From an uncultured Opitutaceae bacterium (GTDB lineage Bacteria; Verrucomicrobiota; Verrucomicrobiia; Opitutales; Opitutaceae), in NCBI GenBank assembly GCA_903890485.1, contig CAITBM010000008.1:17782-81781 (forward strand): 64,000 nt of DNA, written 5' to 3'. Of this stretch, positions 1-10,471 are shown piece by piece. Each line of letters begins with the position of its first letter. Position 1 is the first letter of the stretch. The translations under genes and the position numbers were made by a program. Below the pieces are notes generated by a model. The model made no database searches and was not told the origin of the DNA. It saw only the letters and a program-made list of their open reading frames with translations.

Positions 1-1398
1 ATGCTCTACAAGAAGATCGCGGTCCATCCGCTGGTCTCCGCGCTCTACACCGAAAAGCTGGTCGCAGAGGGCTCGATCTCCACGGCCCAGCGCGACGCCA
101 TCAAGGCCGAGTATTCCGCCGCGCTCGAGGAGAACCTCGCCAAGGCCAAGGAGCGTGAGGCCGCGAAAGCCGCCAGGCGCGCCAGGCCGAGGGACCCATT
201 CAAGGGATCGACGGCACAGTTCCAGCCGGCCTACCACCACAGCCGGGTGAAGACGGGCGTCGCGGCGGCCCAGCTTGAGACGATCGTCAAGGGCCTCACC
301 ACGGTTCCCGAAACCTTCAAGGTCAACCCGAAGATCAAGCGGCTCCTCGATGCGAGGCTAGCGGCTTTCCGCGAGGGCGGCCCGGTGGACTGGGGCTTCG
401 GCGAGGCCCTTGCGTTCGGCTCGATCCTCATCGAGGGGCGGCCGGTTCGCCTTTCCGGCCAGGATTGCGAGCGCGGAACCTTCAGCCACCGCCACGCCGT
501 CCTCACGGACATTGACACCGGCCAGAAGTACACGCCGCTAAAGAACCTGGACCCCAAGCAGGCTCGATTCTGCGTGTACAATTCGCTCCTTTCCGAGGCG
601 GCGGTGCTTGGCTTCGACTACGGGTACTCGATGGACTATCCCGACTTGCTCTGCCTCTGGGAGGCCCAGTTCGGGGACTTTGCCAACGGCGCCCAGGTCG
701 TGATCGACCAGTTCATCGTGAGCGGCGAGTCCAAGTGGCAGCGCACGTGCGGCATCGTGCTGCTCCTGCCGCACGGCTACGAGGGCCAGGGCCCCGAGCA
801 CTCGTCGGCGCGGCTCGAGCGTTTCCTCCAGTCGTGCGCCGAGGACAACATCCAGGTGGCGAATGTCACCACGCCCGCGCAGTACTTCCACCTGCTGCGC
901 CGCCAAGTGATGCGGGAGTTCAGGAAGCCCCTGGTCATCATGTCGCCGAAGTCGCTCCTGAGGCATCCCTCCGCCGTATCCAGGATTGCCGAGCTGACGG
1001 ACGGATCCTTCCAGGAAATCCTCGACGACCCCGCGCAGCAAGCGACGGCGTCCCGCGTCATCCTCTGCTCGGGCAAGGTCTATTACGACTTGATCGACTA
1101 CCGGGAGAAGAACGGGGTCAAGGACACCGCGATCGTGCGGATCGAGCAGCTTTACCCGCTGCACACCGACCGCCTCAGCGAGATCGCCGCCAAGTACGAG
1201 GGCGCCCGCATCGTATGGTGCCAGGAGGAGTCGCTCAACATGGGTGCGTGGTCATGGATCTGCCCCCAACTGACCGACATATTCAGGAAAATCCCCCTCT
1301 ATGCCGGCAGGGGCGCTTCCGCATCCCCCGCAGTCGGCTCCCTCGCCCTGCACAAGCTCGAGCTGGCCGGTCTCCTTGAAGACGCCTACACCTTATAA
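1..1398 (+). CDS. sucA: 2-oxoglutarate dehydrogenase E1 component, C-terminal part (truncated by window edge)
   Basis: Thiamine-diphosphate E1 subunit that decarboxylates 2-oxoglutarate and transfers the succinyl group to the lipoyl arm of SucB in the TCA cycle. The visible 465 residues are the C-terminal half of a protein that is usually about 930 aa. SucA-type motifs are clear: [10 protein letters not shown] near residue 158, [20 protein letters not shown] near 203, [15 protein letters not shown] near 259, and the closing region with WCQEE. The ATG at base 1 is an internal methionine, not the start, because the N-terminal domain lies outside the window. Only 8 bases separate the stop from sucB, so the genes are almost certainly cotranscribed. 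Confidence 0.96.
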   Translation: MLYKKIAVHPLVSALYTEKLVAEGSISTAQRDAIKAEYSAALEENLAKAKEREAAKAARRARPRDPFKGSTAQFQPAYHHSRVKTGVAAAQLETIVKGLTTVPETFKVNPKIKRLLDARLAAFREGGPVDWGFGEALAFGSILIEGRPVRLSGQDCERGTFSHRHAVLTDIDTGQKYTPLKNLDPKQARFCVYNSLLSEAAVLGFDYGYSMDYPDLLCLWEAQFGDFANGAQVVIDQFIVSGESKWQRTCGIVLLLPHGYEGQGPEHSSARLERFLQSCAEDNIQVANVTTPAQYFHLLRRQVMREFRKPLVIMSPKSLLRHPSAVSRIAELTDGSFQEILDDPAQQATASRVILCSGKVYYDLIDYREKNGVKDTAIVRIEQLYPLHTDRLSEIAAKYEGARIVWCQEESLNMGAWSWICPQLTDIFRKIPLYAGRGASASPAVGSLALHKLELAGLLEDAYTL

Positions 1399-1406
1399 CC
1401 ACTAAC

Positions 1407-2603
1407 ATGTCCTTCGACGTCAAAATCCCGCCCATGGGCGAGTCCATTAGCTCCGGAATCTTGGCCAAGTGGCACGTTAAGAACGGAGACACCGTCAAGC
1501 CGGAGCAGCCGCTCTTCGAGCTTGAGACCGACAAGATCACCTCCGAGGGAGCCGCCGAGGCTTCGGGCGTCATCACGCTGAAGGTCGAGGCCGGCGCCGA
1601 GGTGAAGATTGGGCAGGTGGTGGCGACGATCGAATCCACCACGGGCACCGTCTCTACGGAAAAGCCCGCGGCGGCACCCGCCGAGGCGGCTCCGCTGGCA
1701 GCCGCGGCCCCCGTGTCGCCTGCCGTCCGCAGGCTCGCCTCGGAGACCGGGGTCAACCCGGCCGAGGTCGCGGGCTCGGGCAAGGCCGGGCGCGTCACCA
1801 AGGGCGACATGCTGGCCGCGGCAGAGAAGCCGGCGCCCGCGGCCCCCACCCCCACAGCCCCGTCGCCGACGCCCCCGGCACCAATCATTGCCCCAAAGGC
1901 CGGGGACCGGCAGACCCGGCGCAAGCTCACGCCGCTCCGCCAAAAGATCGCCGAGCGGCTGGTCTCCGCCCAGCACCAGGCGGCGCTCCTCACCACGTTC
2001 AACGAGGTGGACATGTCAGCCGTCATGGCGCTCCGCGCCAAGCACCAGGAGGAGTTCGTCAAGAAGTACGGGTTCAAGCTCGGCTTCATGTCCTTCTTTG
2101 TGAAAGCCGTCGTGCACGCCCTCAGGGAAGTGCCGGCGATCAACTCATTGATCGAGGGGGATACCCTGGTCCAAAACCACTACTACGACATCGGGGTCGC
2201 CGTCTCAACAGAGAAGGGACTCATGGTCCCGGTGCTCCGCAACTGCGACACGCTGGCAATGCCGGCGATCGAGCGCGCCATAACGGACGCCGCTGGACGC
2301 GCCCGGGAGGGAAAGATCACCCTCGCCGACCTCGAGGGCGGCGTGTTCACGATCACCAACGGAGGCACCTTCGGCTCCCTGCTCTCGACCCCAATCATCA
2401 ATCCGCCCCAGAGCGCGATCCTCGGCATGCACGCCATCAACGACCGTCCGGTCGCGGTTGCCGGCCAGGTCGTCATCCGTCCGATGATGTACATCGCCCT
2501 CACCTACGACCACCGCCTCGTGGACGGCCGCGAAGCGGTGACCTTCCTGGTCAAGGTGAAACAGGAGATCGAGGACCCGGCGCGGCTGCTGCTGGGCCTC
2601 TGA
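1407..2603 (+). CDS. sucB: dihydrolipoyllysine-residue succinyltransferase, E2 of 2-oxoglutarate dehydrogenase
   Basis: E2 core enzyme that carries the succinyl group on a lipoyl arm and passes it to CoA. Domains in order: one lipoyl domain (about 1-77) with the lipoylated lysine K43 in ETDKIT; an Ala/Pro-rich linker; a peripheral E1/E3-binding domain (about 103-140, [14 protein letters not shown]); a second Ala/Pro linker; and the catalytic domain from about 170. The acyltransferase motif DHRLVDG sits at 368-374 with active-site H369 and D373. At 398 aa it has normal SucB length. It lies between sucA and lpd, which fixes it as the oxoglutarate rather than the pyruvate E2. No Shine-Dalgarno is seen before the ATG. 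Confidence 0.95.
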   Translation: MSFDVKIPPMGESISSGILAKWHVKNGDTVKPEQPLFELETDKITSEGAAEASGVITLKVEAGAEVKIGQVVATIESTTGTVSTEKPAAAPAEAAPLAAAAPVSPAVRRLASETGVNPAEVAGSGKAGRVTKGDMLAAAEKPAPAAPTPTAPSPTPPAPIIAPKAGDRQTRRKLTPLRQKIAERLVSAQHQAALLTTFNEVDMSAVMALRAKHQEEFVKKYGFKLGFMSFFVKAVVHALREVPAINSLIEGDTLVQNHYYDIGVAVSTEKGLMVPVLRNCDTLAMPAIERAITDAAGRAREGKITLADLEGGVFTITNGGTFGSLLSTPIINPPQSAILGMHAINDRPVAVAGQVVIRPMMYIALTYDHRLVDGREAVTFLVKVKQEIEDPARLLLGL

Positions 2604-2613
2604 CCGTATCGCC

Positions 2614-4011
2614 ATGGACACCTATGACGTGGCGGTGGTGGGCGCAGGACCGGGCGGCTACGTGTGCGCGTTCCGCGCGGCGCAGCTTGGGCTGAAGGTG
2701 GCCCTGATCGAGAAGCGGCCCACCCTGGGCGGCACCTGCCTCAATGTGGGGTGCATCCCCAGCAAGGCCCTGCTCCATTCATCGGAGCAGCTGGTGTTCA
2801 CCCGGGACCATGCGGCCGACCACGGGATAAAGACGGGGCCGGTGACCGCGGACATCGCGGGGCTCATGCGGCGAAAGGACGCGGTCGTGACCAAGTTGGT
2901 TGGCGGCGTCGCGGCGCTTGCCAAGGCGCGCAAGGTGACGGTCATCACGGGTTCGGCATCCTTCACTTCAGCCACGTCCCTCACTGTCACGGGCGCGGCA
3001 GGCCAGACGGTCATCGGGGCGAAAAACTTCGTGATCGCGACCGGGTCGGCACCGGTCGAGCTGCCCTTCATGAAGTTCGACGGGAAGACAGTCGTCTCGA
3101 GCGACGACGCGATCGCATTCGCTTCGGTTCCCACTTCACTGGTGGTGGTCGGCGGCGGCGCGATCGGGCTCGAGCTCGGGTCGGTGTGGTCGCGCCTGGG
3201 AAGCGCCGTCACGGTCGTCGAGTTCCTCCCAAAGATCGCCGCGAGCTACGACGACGACATTGTGCGCACCTTCACCCGGGTGCTCCAGAAACAGGGACTA
3301 AGGATCGAGACGGGCACCAAGGTGACCGGCCTAAAGACGGACGGCGGAAAGAGCGTGCTCCTGGCCGAAAAGGACGGCAAGGGGCTGGAGTTTCCCGGGG
3401 AGAAAATACTCGTGGCCGTGGGTCGCAGGCCGTTCACCGACGGCCTGGGCCTCGACAAGGCAGGGGTTGTCCTGGACGAGAAGCGTCGGGTAAAAGTCGA
3501 CGCAAGGCTCCGGACCTCGTCGCCGGGAATATGGGCCATCGGCGACGTGGTCGCCGGCCCAATGCTCGCCCACAAGGCCGAGGAGGACGGGGTTGCGGTT
3601 GCCGAGTGGATTGCCGGGAAGGCCGGCCACGTGAACTGGGACCTTGTTCCGGCGATCGTCTACACCGATCCCGAGGTAGCCTCGTTCGGCATCGGGGAGG
3701 ACGCCGCAAAGGCGAAGGGCCTTTCGGTCAACGTCGGGCGCTTCAATTTTGCGGCCAATGGTCGCGCAATCGCCAGCGATGCCACCGACGGGTTCGTCAA
3801 GGTGATCGCCGATGCAAAGACCGACCGGATCCTAGGAGCGCAAATCATTGGCAAGGGTGCCGGGGAGCTCATCTCCGAGGTCGTCACCCACATGGAGTAC
3901 GGCGGCAGCGCAGAGGACCTCGGCCGGACGATCCATGCCCATCCGACCTTCAGCGAGGCGGTCAAGGAAGCCGGTCTCGCCGTCTCCAAGTCGGCGATCC
4001 ATGCGATTTGA
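2614..4011 (+). CDS. lpdA: dihydrolipoyl dehydrogenase (E3)
   Basis: FAD/NAD flavoprotein that reoxidises dihydrolipoamide on E2 components. It has an N-terminal FAD Rossmann motif ([13 protein letters not shown], residues 8-20), the redox disulfide in [16 protein letters not shown] (C42, C47), a second dinucleotide motif ([14 protein letters not shown], about 175-190), the GDV FAD-binding segment near 311, and the C-terminal catalytic pair in HPTFSE (H443, E448). Length of 465 aa is typical. The gene follows sucB by 10 bases and closes the sucAB-lpd operon. It may also serve the fused branched-chain-type E1 encoded at 13151-15184, for which no E3 is seen. Confidence 0.96.
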   Translation: MDTYDVAVVGAGPGGYVCAFRAAQLGLKVALIEKRPTLGGTCLNVGCIPSKALLHSSEQLVFTRDHAADHGIKTGPVTADIAGLMRRKDAVVTKLVGGVAALAKARKVTVITGSASFTSATSLTVTGAAGQTVIGAKNFVIATGSAPVELPFMKFDGKTVVSSDDAIAFASVPTSLVVVGGGAIGLELGSVWSRLGSAVTVVEFLPKIAASYDDDIVRTFTRVLQKQGLRIETGTKVTGLKTDGGKSVLLAEKDGKGLEFPGEKILVAVGRRPFTDGLGLDKAGVVLDEKRRVKVDARLRTSSPGIWAIGDVVAGPMLAHKAEEDGVAVAEWIAGKAGHVNWDLVPAIVYTDPEVASFGIGEDAAKAKGLSVNVGRFNFAANGRAIASDATDGFVKVIADAKTDRILGAQIIGKGAGELISEVVTHMEYGGSAEDLGRTIHAHPTFSEAVKEAGLAVSKSAIHAI

Positions 4012-4035
4012 CACGGGGATAGGGAATCTGAAATC

Positions 4036-4085
4036 TTGGCACGAAGTCCCGGACAGAGTGCCGGGATCCTGATCGTGCGTGCCAA
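4036..4085. terminator. nested stem-loop after lpdA
   Basis: An 8-bp outer stem (TTGGCACG 4036-4043 with CGTGCCAA 4078-4085) encloses an inner 6-bp stem (TCCCGG 4047-4052 with CCGGGA 4061-4066). It sits about 25 bases after the lpdA stop in a 158-base gap before the next gene. There is no T-tract, so it is a 3' end or processing structure rather than a proven intrinsic terminator. Because it is symmetric it could act on either strand. Confidence 0.5.
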
Positions 4086-4169
4086 CAATCCCACAACCCA
4101 ACACCCGCGCAAGACCCTAGGGGACCGCGCGCCAGGAGGCCGGTTCGGCCGGGCCCATTTACTGCGTCC

Positions 4170-4877
4170 ATGACCCCTGCAGAACGCGAAGAAGCCCTTC
4201 AACGCCGCGAGGCCAACGCCGCGCTCCTGATGGCGAAGCTGGAAAAGGACCGCCAGGCGCTCGAGTCGGAGATATCGGCTTCAGCGGCAGCATCCAAGGC
4301 CGCCTCCGCAATCACGAAGGCCCTGCAGGCCGACGCCGCCAAGAAGGCCAAGAATCTGGAGGCCGAGTGCGTGCAGTGGGAGGCCAAGCTGGCACGGCTC
4401 AAGTCGGACGTCGCGAAGGCGACCCCGGTCGTCCCGGTGCTCTCGCGCAGCGAGGAGGAGATCACCAAGGACAAGGCCGAGATTGCCGCGGCAAAGGCAC
4501 AGCTCGCGATCGACCGATCCGCCCTGGACGCCGAGCGTGCGGCCTTTGAGAAGGATTCCTCGGCCATCCAGGCAAAGAACAAGACTGAGACCCAGGCGCT
4601 GGCCGAGCTCAGGGCGCGCCTGGTCTTGATCCGGAGCGAAATCGAAGGAAACGTGAAGTTGCGCGAGGCCGAGGTCCGCAAGAAGGAGGCGGCCATCGAA
4701 GCCGAGCGGGCCAAGCTCCAGGAGAATGCCGACGCGCTCATGAGGGCGGAGGCGCAGCAATCCGAGGACCGCGCCAAGCTCGAGGCGCAGATCGCCTCGC
4801 TTGCCGCCAAGGAGGTCATGTTCGAGGAGCGCAGCCGCCAGCTCCAGGAGCGACTGAAGAATTTCGCAAAGGCCTAG
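4170..4877 (+). CDS. alanine-rich coiled-coil protein of unknown function
   Basis: I do not recognise a family for this 235-aa protein. Nearly the whole chain is predicted long alpha-helix, rich in Ala, Glu, Lys and Arg with heptad-like spacing. No signal peptide, membrane segment or catalytic motif is visible, so it is probably a cytoplasmic elongated coiled coil. It lies 36 bases upstream of the PilM-like/PEGA/TonB-C fusion on the same strand, so the two are probably cotranscribed and may act together, for example as a scaffold at the inner membrane. That role is inference from position only. Codon choice matches neighbouring genes. Confidence 0.8.
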   Translation: MTPAEREEALQRREANAALLMAKLEKDRQALESEISASAAASKAASAITKALQADAAKKAKNLEAECVQWEAKLARLKSDVAKATPVVPVLSRSEEEITKDKAEIAAAKAQLAIDRSALDAERAAFEKDSSAIQAKNKTETQALAELRARLVLIRSEIEGNVKLREAEVRKKEAAIEAERAKLQENADALMRAEAQQSEDRAKLEAQIASLAAKEVMFEERSRQLQERLKNFAKA

Positions 4878-4913
4878 CGTCGAATTTCGAACCGACCCAA
4901 CGCCAAACGCCCA

Positions 4914-7841
4914 ATGGCCGACGACCCCAAGGTATTTCTGGAGATCTCCGAGTACTCCCTGCACGCCATGCGCGTCGCAAAGGGGACGGTCGAGGCTGGC
5001 GGCGAGTGCCTCCTTGAGAACAAGGCGGCGGTCCAGGCGCTTCTTGATGCCGTTGAGCCGGCCAGGAAGACCTCCGGGCTGAAAGTCACCGTAGGGGTCT
5101 GGCCCAACCAAGCCGACTGGCACGTGTCGACGGACACCGAGGCGATGCTCGACCGCACCGGCGACGCGCTCCGCGCCATCGCCTCCGCCGATCAGAAGGA
5201 CCCCCTGCTCTACGCGGCCTGCAACGCCACCGACGGGGGCAAGGTTCTCCCTGACGGCCTCGACAAGTGGGTGTTGGCCCACTCGCCCCAGGCCGCGCAG
5301 ATGAAGGTCGGCTCGGTCATGAAGGACCTCGACGCAGATGCCGACGGCGCCTCGCCCGCGGCATTTGCCTCACTGGGCACGATAACGGCAGCCCTGAAGG
5401 GCGAGAGCGCCGACGGGGCGGTCATCCTTTGGGATATCGGGGCAAAGCGCTCGAACCTTATCCTGGTGACGGCGCAAGGCGTCGAGGCAGCCAGCCCCTG
5501 CGCAATCGGGATGGAGTCCATTTTTGAGGCGGTCCAGATGGCCCTTAAGCTCAAGTTCCGCGGGGCCGGTGAGCGCCTCTTCTTCAACGAAGCCTACGAT
5601 TTCACGGAGGCGGTCCCGAAGGTGGGCGCTGCCATTGCCGCGCGCCTGAAGGAAGCCATCGAGAAGCTGCCGACGCCCCTGAGCCCACCGGCCCTCACCT
5701 GCCTCGGGCTAACCACGAAGCAATCCTGGTTCGTGCGCGAATCGGCTGCGGCGGCCGGGCTCTCCCCTTGGGCACCCGATCTCGCGTCACTCGTGGCCAA
5801 AATCGGCCTGTCGTTCTCGGGCGAGGAGGTTAAGGCCCAATTTTCCGCCGCCTCGGCCGGCCTGTTCGGACTGGCGTCGACCTCGATCAAGGGCGCCTCC
5901 GAATGGCTGCCCGAATGGATCGAAGCGGAACCGGCTCCAGTGGAGGAAGCCCCCGCCCCCGAGCCCGTCGAGGAGCCTGAGCCGGCTCCGGCTCCGGCCC
6001 CGAAGCTCACAACCCCTCCCATGAGGGCGAAGCCCTCCTTGACGACCGAGGGATCCGCCGGACCCCAGGTTACCTTCTCCACCAAGCCTGCGCGGCCTGC
6101 GGTGCCCCCAAGGTCGGTCGCGACCCCGCCGGCACCCTCAATGGCGCCCCCATCTGGGGCGACCCGGCCGCCGATCCCCGTGGCCGCGCCGGTGCGCTTA
6201 AGCACCTCCTCGGCTCCCCTGCCCCCGTCGGCCGCACCTTCATTTCCGTCACCGGCAGGCTCGCCGTTTCCGGCGCCCGCAGCCCCATCCTATCAGGCCC
6301 CGCCGCCCGCCGGCAGGCCGCCCTCCTTCTCCAACCCCGGGTTTCCGATGCCCGAGCCCCCGGCGGCAGGACGCTCGGGATCGTTCTCCAATCCGGGATT
6401 TCCGATGCCCGAGGGAGCGCCCCCGCCACCCCCGGCCTCCGCCCAGCCGAAGGCAACCATCGCAATCCCGAAGAGCCCGGAGTCGGCTGCGGGATCCCCG
6501 CCCGCGCACACCGTAACCGCGCTGCCCTTCGAGGCCGTGAAGCTCAAGCCTGTTCCCCCGGGAACCGTCCTCCCAGTGAAGACGCCGCCGAAGAGCAAGA
6601 TGGGCTTCTACATCGGTATCGGTGTCGCGGCGGCCCTGGTCTTCGCCGCCATCGCCGTCGTCGTTGAGGCCAGGCTCGAGAAGATCAAGGCAAACGACCT
6701 GGAGCAGCAGCAGGCCCTCCTTCGCCAGGTAGCCGAGCAGCGCCTCAAAGAGGAGCAGAAGGCAAACCAGGAGCGGGAAATCCAGCAGCAGAAGGAAAAG
6801 GAGGCCGAGTTAGAGCAGGCGAAGAAACAGGCGGAGGAGGAAACCCGCCGGCGGGTGCTTGCAGAGGTCGAGGCCGACCGTCTTTCAAAGCTTCCGGGCA
6901 TCCTGACCGTCGCCACCTCACCCGCCGGCGCCTCGCTTTCAATCGATGGGGCCGCACCGGTGAAGACTCCGGCCAGGGTCGAGGGCCTAACACCCGGGAG
7001 CCACCGCGTGCAGATCACCCTCGCCGGCCACGAATCGGTCGACACGAGCGTCGAGATCCGGGGATCGAAGACCACGGACATGGGATCGCTCGCGCTCCCT
7101 TCGGTCTACGGCTCGCTCGAGCTCACCAGCACCCCGGACAAGCTGGAATTTGCCCTGCGCCTGGCAGACGACCCGGCGGGCAAGCCCGTCCGCACCGGGC
7201 GCACCCCAGCATCGTTCGATGACATCCCGCACGGCAGCTACATTGTGACGTTCTCCCGTCCCGGGTGCAAGGACCACACCTCGCCCGTCGCCATCGAGAA
7301 GGCGACGAAGTCTGCCGTCGACACCAAGTATGTGGACGGATCCCTCGAGCTGACGAGCGACCCGAGCGGTGCCAATGTTAGCAAGGACGGAAGCTTCCTC
7401 GGGACAACTCCCCTCACGCTCCACGACCTGACGCCCAAGCTCGCGTCGTTCGACCTCACCCTGCCCGGATACGATCCGACTCCCATTTCCTGCCAGATTC
7501 CCGAAGGCGACACCCTGAAGTATTCGGCCCAGCTCCTCAGGAAGGACCGCGTCTTCAAGTCTAGCGAGGTGAAGACGGCGCCGGTGCCGCTCGACTCGCC
7601 CGCCCCAGTACTCAGCGCCGCCCAGAAGAAGCTCGGCGCCGAGATCGTGCTGTCTCTTGTCGTCCGCCGGGACGGGACGGTGACGGGCGTCGAGGTGGAG
7701 AGCACCACCGACGACGACATCGCCCGCCGCTGCAAGTCGGCCGTCGAAAAATGGAGATTCCGCCCCGCGACCGCGCCCGACGACCGAGTCGTCCAGGCCC
7801 GGATCGAGGTGCCCTTTAAGTTCCCTGCGGGCGCCCAGTAA
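4914..7841 (+). CDS. multidomain envelope protein: actin/PilM-like N-terminus, TM segment, three PEGA repeats, TonB-type C-terminus
   Basis: A 975-aa protein with an unusual domain chain. Residues 1-340 look like an actin-fold/PilM-like domain, with a phosphate-2-like segment around D174 (LWDIGAKRSNLIL). Residues 345-550 are a Pro/Ala-rich linker. One hydrophobic helix at about 564-586 would put the N-terminus in the cytoplasm and the rest in the periplasm. Residues 588-660 are a Gln/Glu/Lys-rich coiled coil. Three PEGA-type beta repeats follow (about 662-728, 733-805, 809-870), marked by TSPAGASLSIDG and TSDPSGANVSKDG. Residues 890-975 match a TonB C-terminal domain (LVVRRDGTVTGVEVES, KWRFRPA). 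The TM, PEGA and TonB-C calls are firm; the PilM-like call is weaker. Function is unknown; a link from cytoplasm through the periplasm to the cell wall or outer membrane is plausible. Confidence 0.85.
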   Translation: MADDPKVFLEISEYSLHAMRVAKGTVEAGGECLLENKAAVQALLDAVEPARKTSGLKVTVGVWPNQADWHVSTDTEAMLDRTGDALRAIASADQKDPLLYAACNATDGGKVLPDGLDKWVLAHSPQAAQMKVGSVMKDLDADADGASPAAFASLGTITAALKGESADGAVILWDIGAKRSNLILVTAQGVEAASPCAIGMESIFEAVQMALKLKFRGAGERLFFNEAYDFTEAVPKVGAAIAARLKEAIEKLPTPLSPPALTCLGLTTKQSWFVRESAAAAGLSPWAPDLASLVAKIGLSFSGEEVKAQFSAASAGLFGLASTSIKGASEWLPEWIEAEPAPVEEAPAPEPVEEPEPAPAPAPKLTTPPMRAKPSLTTEGSAGPQVTFSTKPARPAVPPRSVATPPAPSMAPPSGATRPPIPVAAPVRLSTSSAPLPPSAAPSFPSPAGSPFPAPAAPSYQAPPPAGRPPSFSNPGFPMPEPPAAGRSGSFSNPGFPMPEGAPPPPPASAQPKATIAIPKSPESAAGSPPAHTVTALPFEAVKLKPVPPGTVLPVKTPPKSKMGFYIGIGVAAALVFAAIAVVVEARLEKIKANDLEQQQALLRQVAEQRLKEEQKANQEREIQQQKEKEAELEQAKKQAEEETRRRVLAEVEADRLSKLPGILTVATSPAGASLSIDGAAPVKTPARVEGLTPGSHRVQITLAGHESVDTSVEIRGSKTTDMGSLALPSVYGSLELTSTPDKLEFALRLADDPAGKPVRTGRTPASFDDIPHGSYIVTFSRPGCKDHTSPVAIEKATKSAVDTKYVDGSLELTSDPSGANVSKDGSFLGTTPLTLHDLTPKLASFDLTLPGYDPTPISCQIPEGDTLKYSAQLLRKDRVFKSSEVKTAPVPLDSPAPVLSAAQKKLGAEIVLSLVVRRDGTVTGVEVESTTDDDIARRCKSAVEKWRFRPATAPDDRVVQARIEVPFKFPAGAQ

Positions 7842-7921
7842 CAATGGAGCCTGCCGAATCGGCTTCGATAGGTGGCAAGGAACTTGCTGACCCGGGATCG
7901 TGGCCTAATCCAAAATAACAC

Positions 7922-9364
7922 GTGTCGCTCCTAAGTAACCCCTACGATCCCGGCGACTTCTTTGACGAGATGTACGCAGCCGGGGGCGAGGTGCGGCCTC
8001 ACTACCGCAGCCTCGTCGAACGCCTCAGCAACCTTGCCTTGCCCGAATTCGAGCGCAGGCGGGCCGCAGTGGACCTCGCGTTCCTGCGCCGCGGCGTGAC
8101 GTTCACGGTCTACAACGACTCCGAGGGCACCGAGCGCATCTTCCCGTTCGACCTGATTCCCCGGATCATCCCGGCCCGCGAATGGTCGAGGCTTGAGGCG
8201 GGGCTGATCCAGCGCATCACCGCGCTCAACCTCTTCCTCCACGATATCTACCACGAGCAGAAGATCCTTAAGGATAAGGTGATTCCCGCCGCCCAGATCC
8301 TCAGCGCCAAGCACTTCCGGCGCGAGTTCATGAACTTCTCGGTGCCGCACGGCATTTACGTTCACATCTGCGGCACCGACCTGATCCGCGACCGCGACGG
8401 CACCTACCTGGTCCTCGAGGACAACCTGCGCTGCCCGTCGGGCGTCTCCTACATGATCGAGAACCGCTCGGCGATGAGGAGGGCGTTCCCGAACCTGTTC
8501 CAGAGCTACGGTGTGCGGCCCGTGGAGGGCTATTCGGAACTCCTCCTTAAGTCGCTCCTCCACATTGCGCCGAACCGGAACGAAAAGCCGAACGTCGTGC
8601 TCCTGACCCCGGGAGTCTACAACAGCGCCTATTTCGAGCACTGCTTCCTCGCCCGGCAGATGGGCATCCCCATCGTCGAGGGCCGCGACCTCCTGGTGCA
8701 GGACACGCGCGTCTTCATGCGCACGACCGCGGGCCTCCTGCCGGTCGACGTGATCTACCGCAGGATCGACGACGACTTCCTCGACCCCTCCGTCTTCCGC
8801 CCCGACTCGATGCTCGGCGTGCCGGGCCTGATCGCAGCCTACAGGGCGGGCAACGTCGCCCTGGCCAACTCGGTCGGGACGGGAGTGGCCGACGACAAGG
8901 TGGTCTACGCCTACGTGCCAAAGATGATTAAGTACTACCTCGACCAGGAGCCGATCCTGCCGAACGTGCCGACTTACCTGGCCTCAGAACCGGACGACCG
9001 GAAGTACATCCTCGAGAACACGGAGAAATTAGTGGTCAAGTCGGCCAACGAAGCCGGGGGCTACGGCATGCTGATTGGGCCCGCGGCGACCAAGGAGGAG
9101 GTGGCGGACTTCAGGGCGAAGGTGGCGGCCAACCCGCGCAATTTCATCGCCCAGCAGCCGATCATGCTCTCCCGCTCCCCGACGTGGTGCGAGAAGGGCC
9201 TGGAGGGCCGCCACATCGACCTTCGGCCCTATGTCCTCTGCGGGGAGAAGACCGTGGTGACCCCGGGCGGGCTCACGCGCGTGGCGCTCCGCAAGGGCTC
9301 GCTTGTCGTCAACTCGTCGCAGGGCGGAGGCTCAAAGGACACGTGGGTGTTGGCAGAGGACTGA
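7922..9364 (+). CDS. circularly permuted ATP-grasp family protein
   Basis: A 480-aa protein of the circularly permuted ATP-grasp type 2 family (formerly DUF404/DUF407). The opening [16 protein letters not shown], the central [21 protein letters not shown] and the late [17 protein letters not shown] are characteristic. Members are predicted to form peptide or amide bonds at the expense of ATP; the substrate is not known. The start is a GTG giving [14 protein letters not shown], and no upstream in-frame ATG fits. It leads a trio with an Alpha-E protein (gap 26 bases) and a transglutaminase-like protein, the recurrent arrangement for this family. Confidence 0.9.
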   Translation: MSLLSNPYDPGDFFDEMYAAGGEVRPHYRSLVERLSNLALPEFERRRAAVDLAFLRRGVTFTVYNDSEGTERIFPFDLIPRIIPAREWSRLEAGLIQRITALNLFLHDIYHEQKILKDKVIPAAQILSAKHFRREFMNFSVPHGIYVHICGTDLIRDRDGTYLVLEDNLRCPSGVSYMIENRSAMRRAFPNLFQSYGVRPVEGYSELLLKSLLHIAPNRNEKPNVVLLTPGVYNSAYFEHCFLARQMGIPIVEGRDLLVQDTRVFMRTTAGLLPVDVIYRRIDDDFLDPSVFRPDSMLGVPGLIAAYRAGNVALANSVGTGVADDKVVYAYVPKMIKYYLDQEPILPNVPTYLASEPDDRKYILENTEKLVVKSANEAGGYGMLIGPAATKEEVADFRAKVAANPRNFIAQQPIMLSRSPTWCEKGLEGRHIDLRPYVLCGEKTVVTPGGLTRVALRKGSLVVNSSQGGGSKDTWVLAED

Positions 9365-9390
9365 CCCGGGAACCCATCTCGCAAAACGCC

Positions 9391-10440
9391 ATGCCTCCCG
9401 CCTCCAAAGCCCCCCAGCCCCGCCCGCAGGCAAATGTGATGCTGTCCCGGGTCGCGCACTCCCTCTACTGGATGAGCCGCTACATCGAGCGGGCCGAGAA
9501 CGTCGCCCGGTTGCTCGAGGTTAACCTTCAGTTCATCATCGACTTTAGGAGCTACGATGACGCCCACCTTCGGGAACACTGGGGCTCGATCCTCGCCAGC
9601 TCCGGCGACGCCGAGCTCTTCGAGAAGCACTACGAGACTGCGGATTCCCGCTCGGTCACGGAGTTCTTCGCCTTCGACCTGAGGAACACCAACTCGATCC
9701 TCTCGTGCGTCTTCGCGGCCCGCGAGAATGCCCGGATGATCCGCGACCAGATCTCCGTGGAGATGTGGGAAACGATCAACGAGCTCTATCTCTTTCTCAA
9801 GTCGCGGAGCACGGCCGACGTCTGGGCCGCTGGGCCCTACGAATTCTTCCAGGACATCAAGAGGAACTCCCACCTCTTCCAGGGGCTGACCGACGCCACC
9901 TACTCCCGCAGCGAGGGGTGGGAATTCATCCAGTTCGGGAAGTTTGTCGAAAGGGCGCACAAGACGACGAGGATCCTGGATGTGAAGTACCATATCCTTC
10001 TGCCGAGCGCCGGGGACGTCGGGGGGGCGCTTGACACCGCGCAGTGGCAGGCGGTCCTGCGGTCCGCGAGCGCGCTGGAGGCCTACCGCCGGTTCTACGT
10101 GAGGGAGATCCTCCCGTGGAAGGTCGCGGAATTCCTGATCTTTTCGGACTCGTTCCCCCGCTCCGTCCACTTCTGCGTGGCCCAGGTCGACGAGTTCCTG
10201 AGGCGCATCCTGGGCGAGTCCGGGACCAGGCCGAAGTCCGAGGCCGCCCGCGCGTCCCGCCGGCTTTTGGCGGACCTCCAGTCCCTCTCCATCGACGAGG
10301 TCCTCAAGGAGGGGCTCCACGAGTTCCTGGTTGAAATCGGGGAGTCGCTTGAAAAGATCAGCGACGACGTGGTCCAGACGACGATGTTCTACCAGGCCGA
10401 GTCGACCCAGGAGGAACAGCAGCTCCAGCAACAGCAGTGA
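9391..10440 (+). CDS. Alpha-E domain protein
   Basis: A 349-aa, largely helical protein of the Alpha-E family (formerly DUF403), recognised by MLSRVAHSLYWMSRYIERAENVAR-like N-terminal sequence and by its position between the ATP-grasp and transglutaminase-like genes. Its biochemical role is unknown; it is thought to work with the ATP-grasp partner in peptide synthesis or modification. The open frame extends upstream into the ATP-grasp gene, but ATG 9391 is the sensible start; the ATG at residue 17 is an alternative that begins exactly at the family core. The C-terminus ends in a Gln/Glu-rich tail. Confidence 0.9.
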   Translation: MPPASKAPQPRPQANVMLSRVAHSLYWMSRYIERAENVARLLEVNLQFIIDFRSYDDAHLREHWGSILASSGDAELFEKHYETADSRSVTEFFAFDLRNTNSILSCVFAARENARMIRDQISVEMWETINELYLFLKSRSTADVWAAGPYEFFQDIKRNSHLFQGLTDATYSRSEGWEFIQFGKFVERAHKTTRILDVKYHILLPSAGDVGGALDTAQWQAVLRSASALEAYRRFYVREILPWKVAEFLIFSDSFPRSVHFCVAQVDEFLRRILGESGTRPKSEAARASRRLLADLQSLSIDEVLKEGLHEFLVEIGESLEKISDDVVQTTMFYQAESTQEEQQLQQQQ

Positions 10441-10471
10441 AAGCAGCCCCACAGACTTCTCTCCCACTTAA

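Noticed and set aside
1..1398. ATG at base 1 as a gene start
   Set aside because: SucA is about twice this length and the visible part is its C-terminal half, so the start is outside the window.
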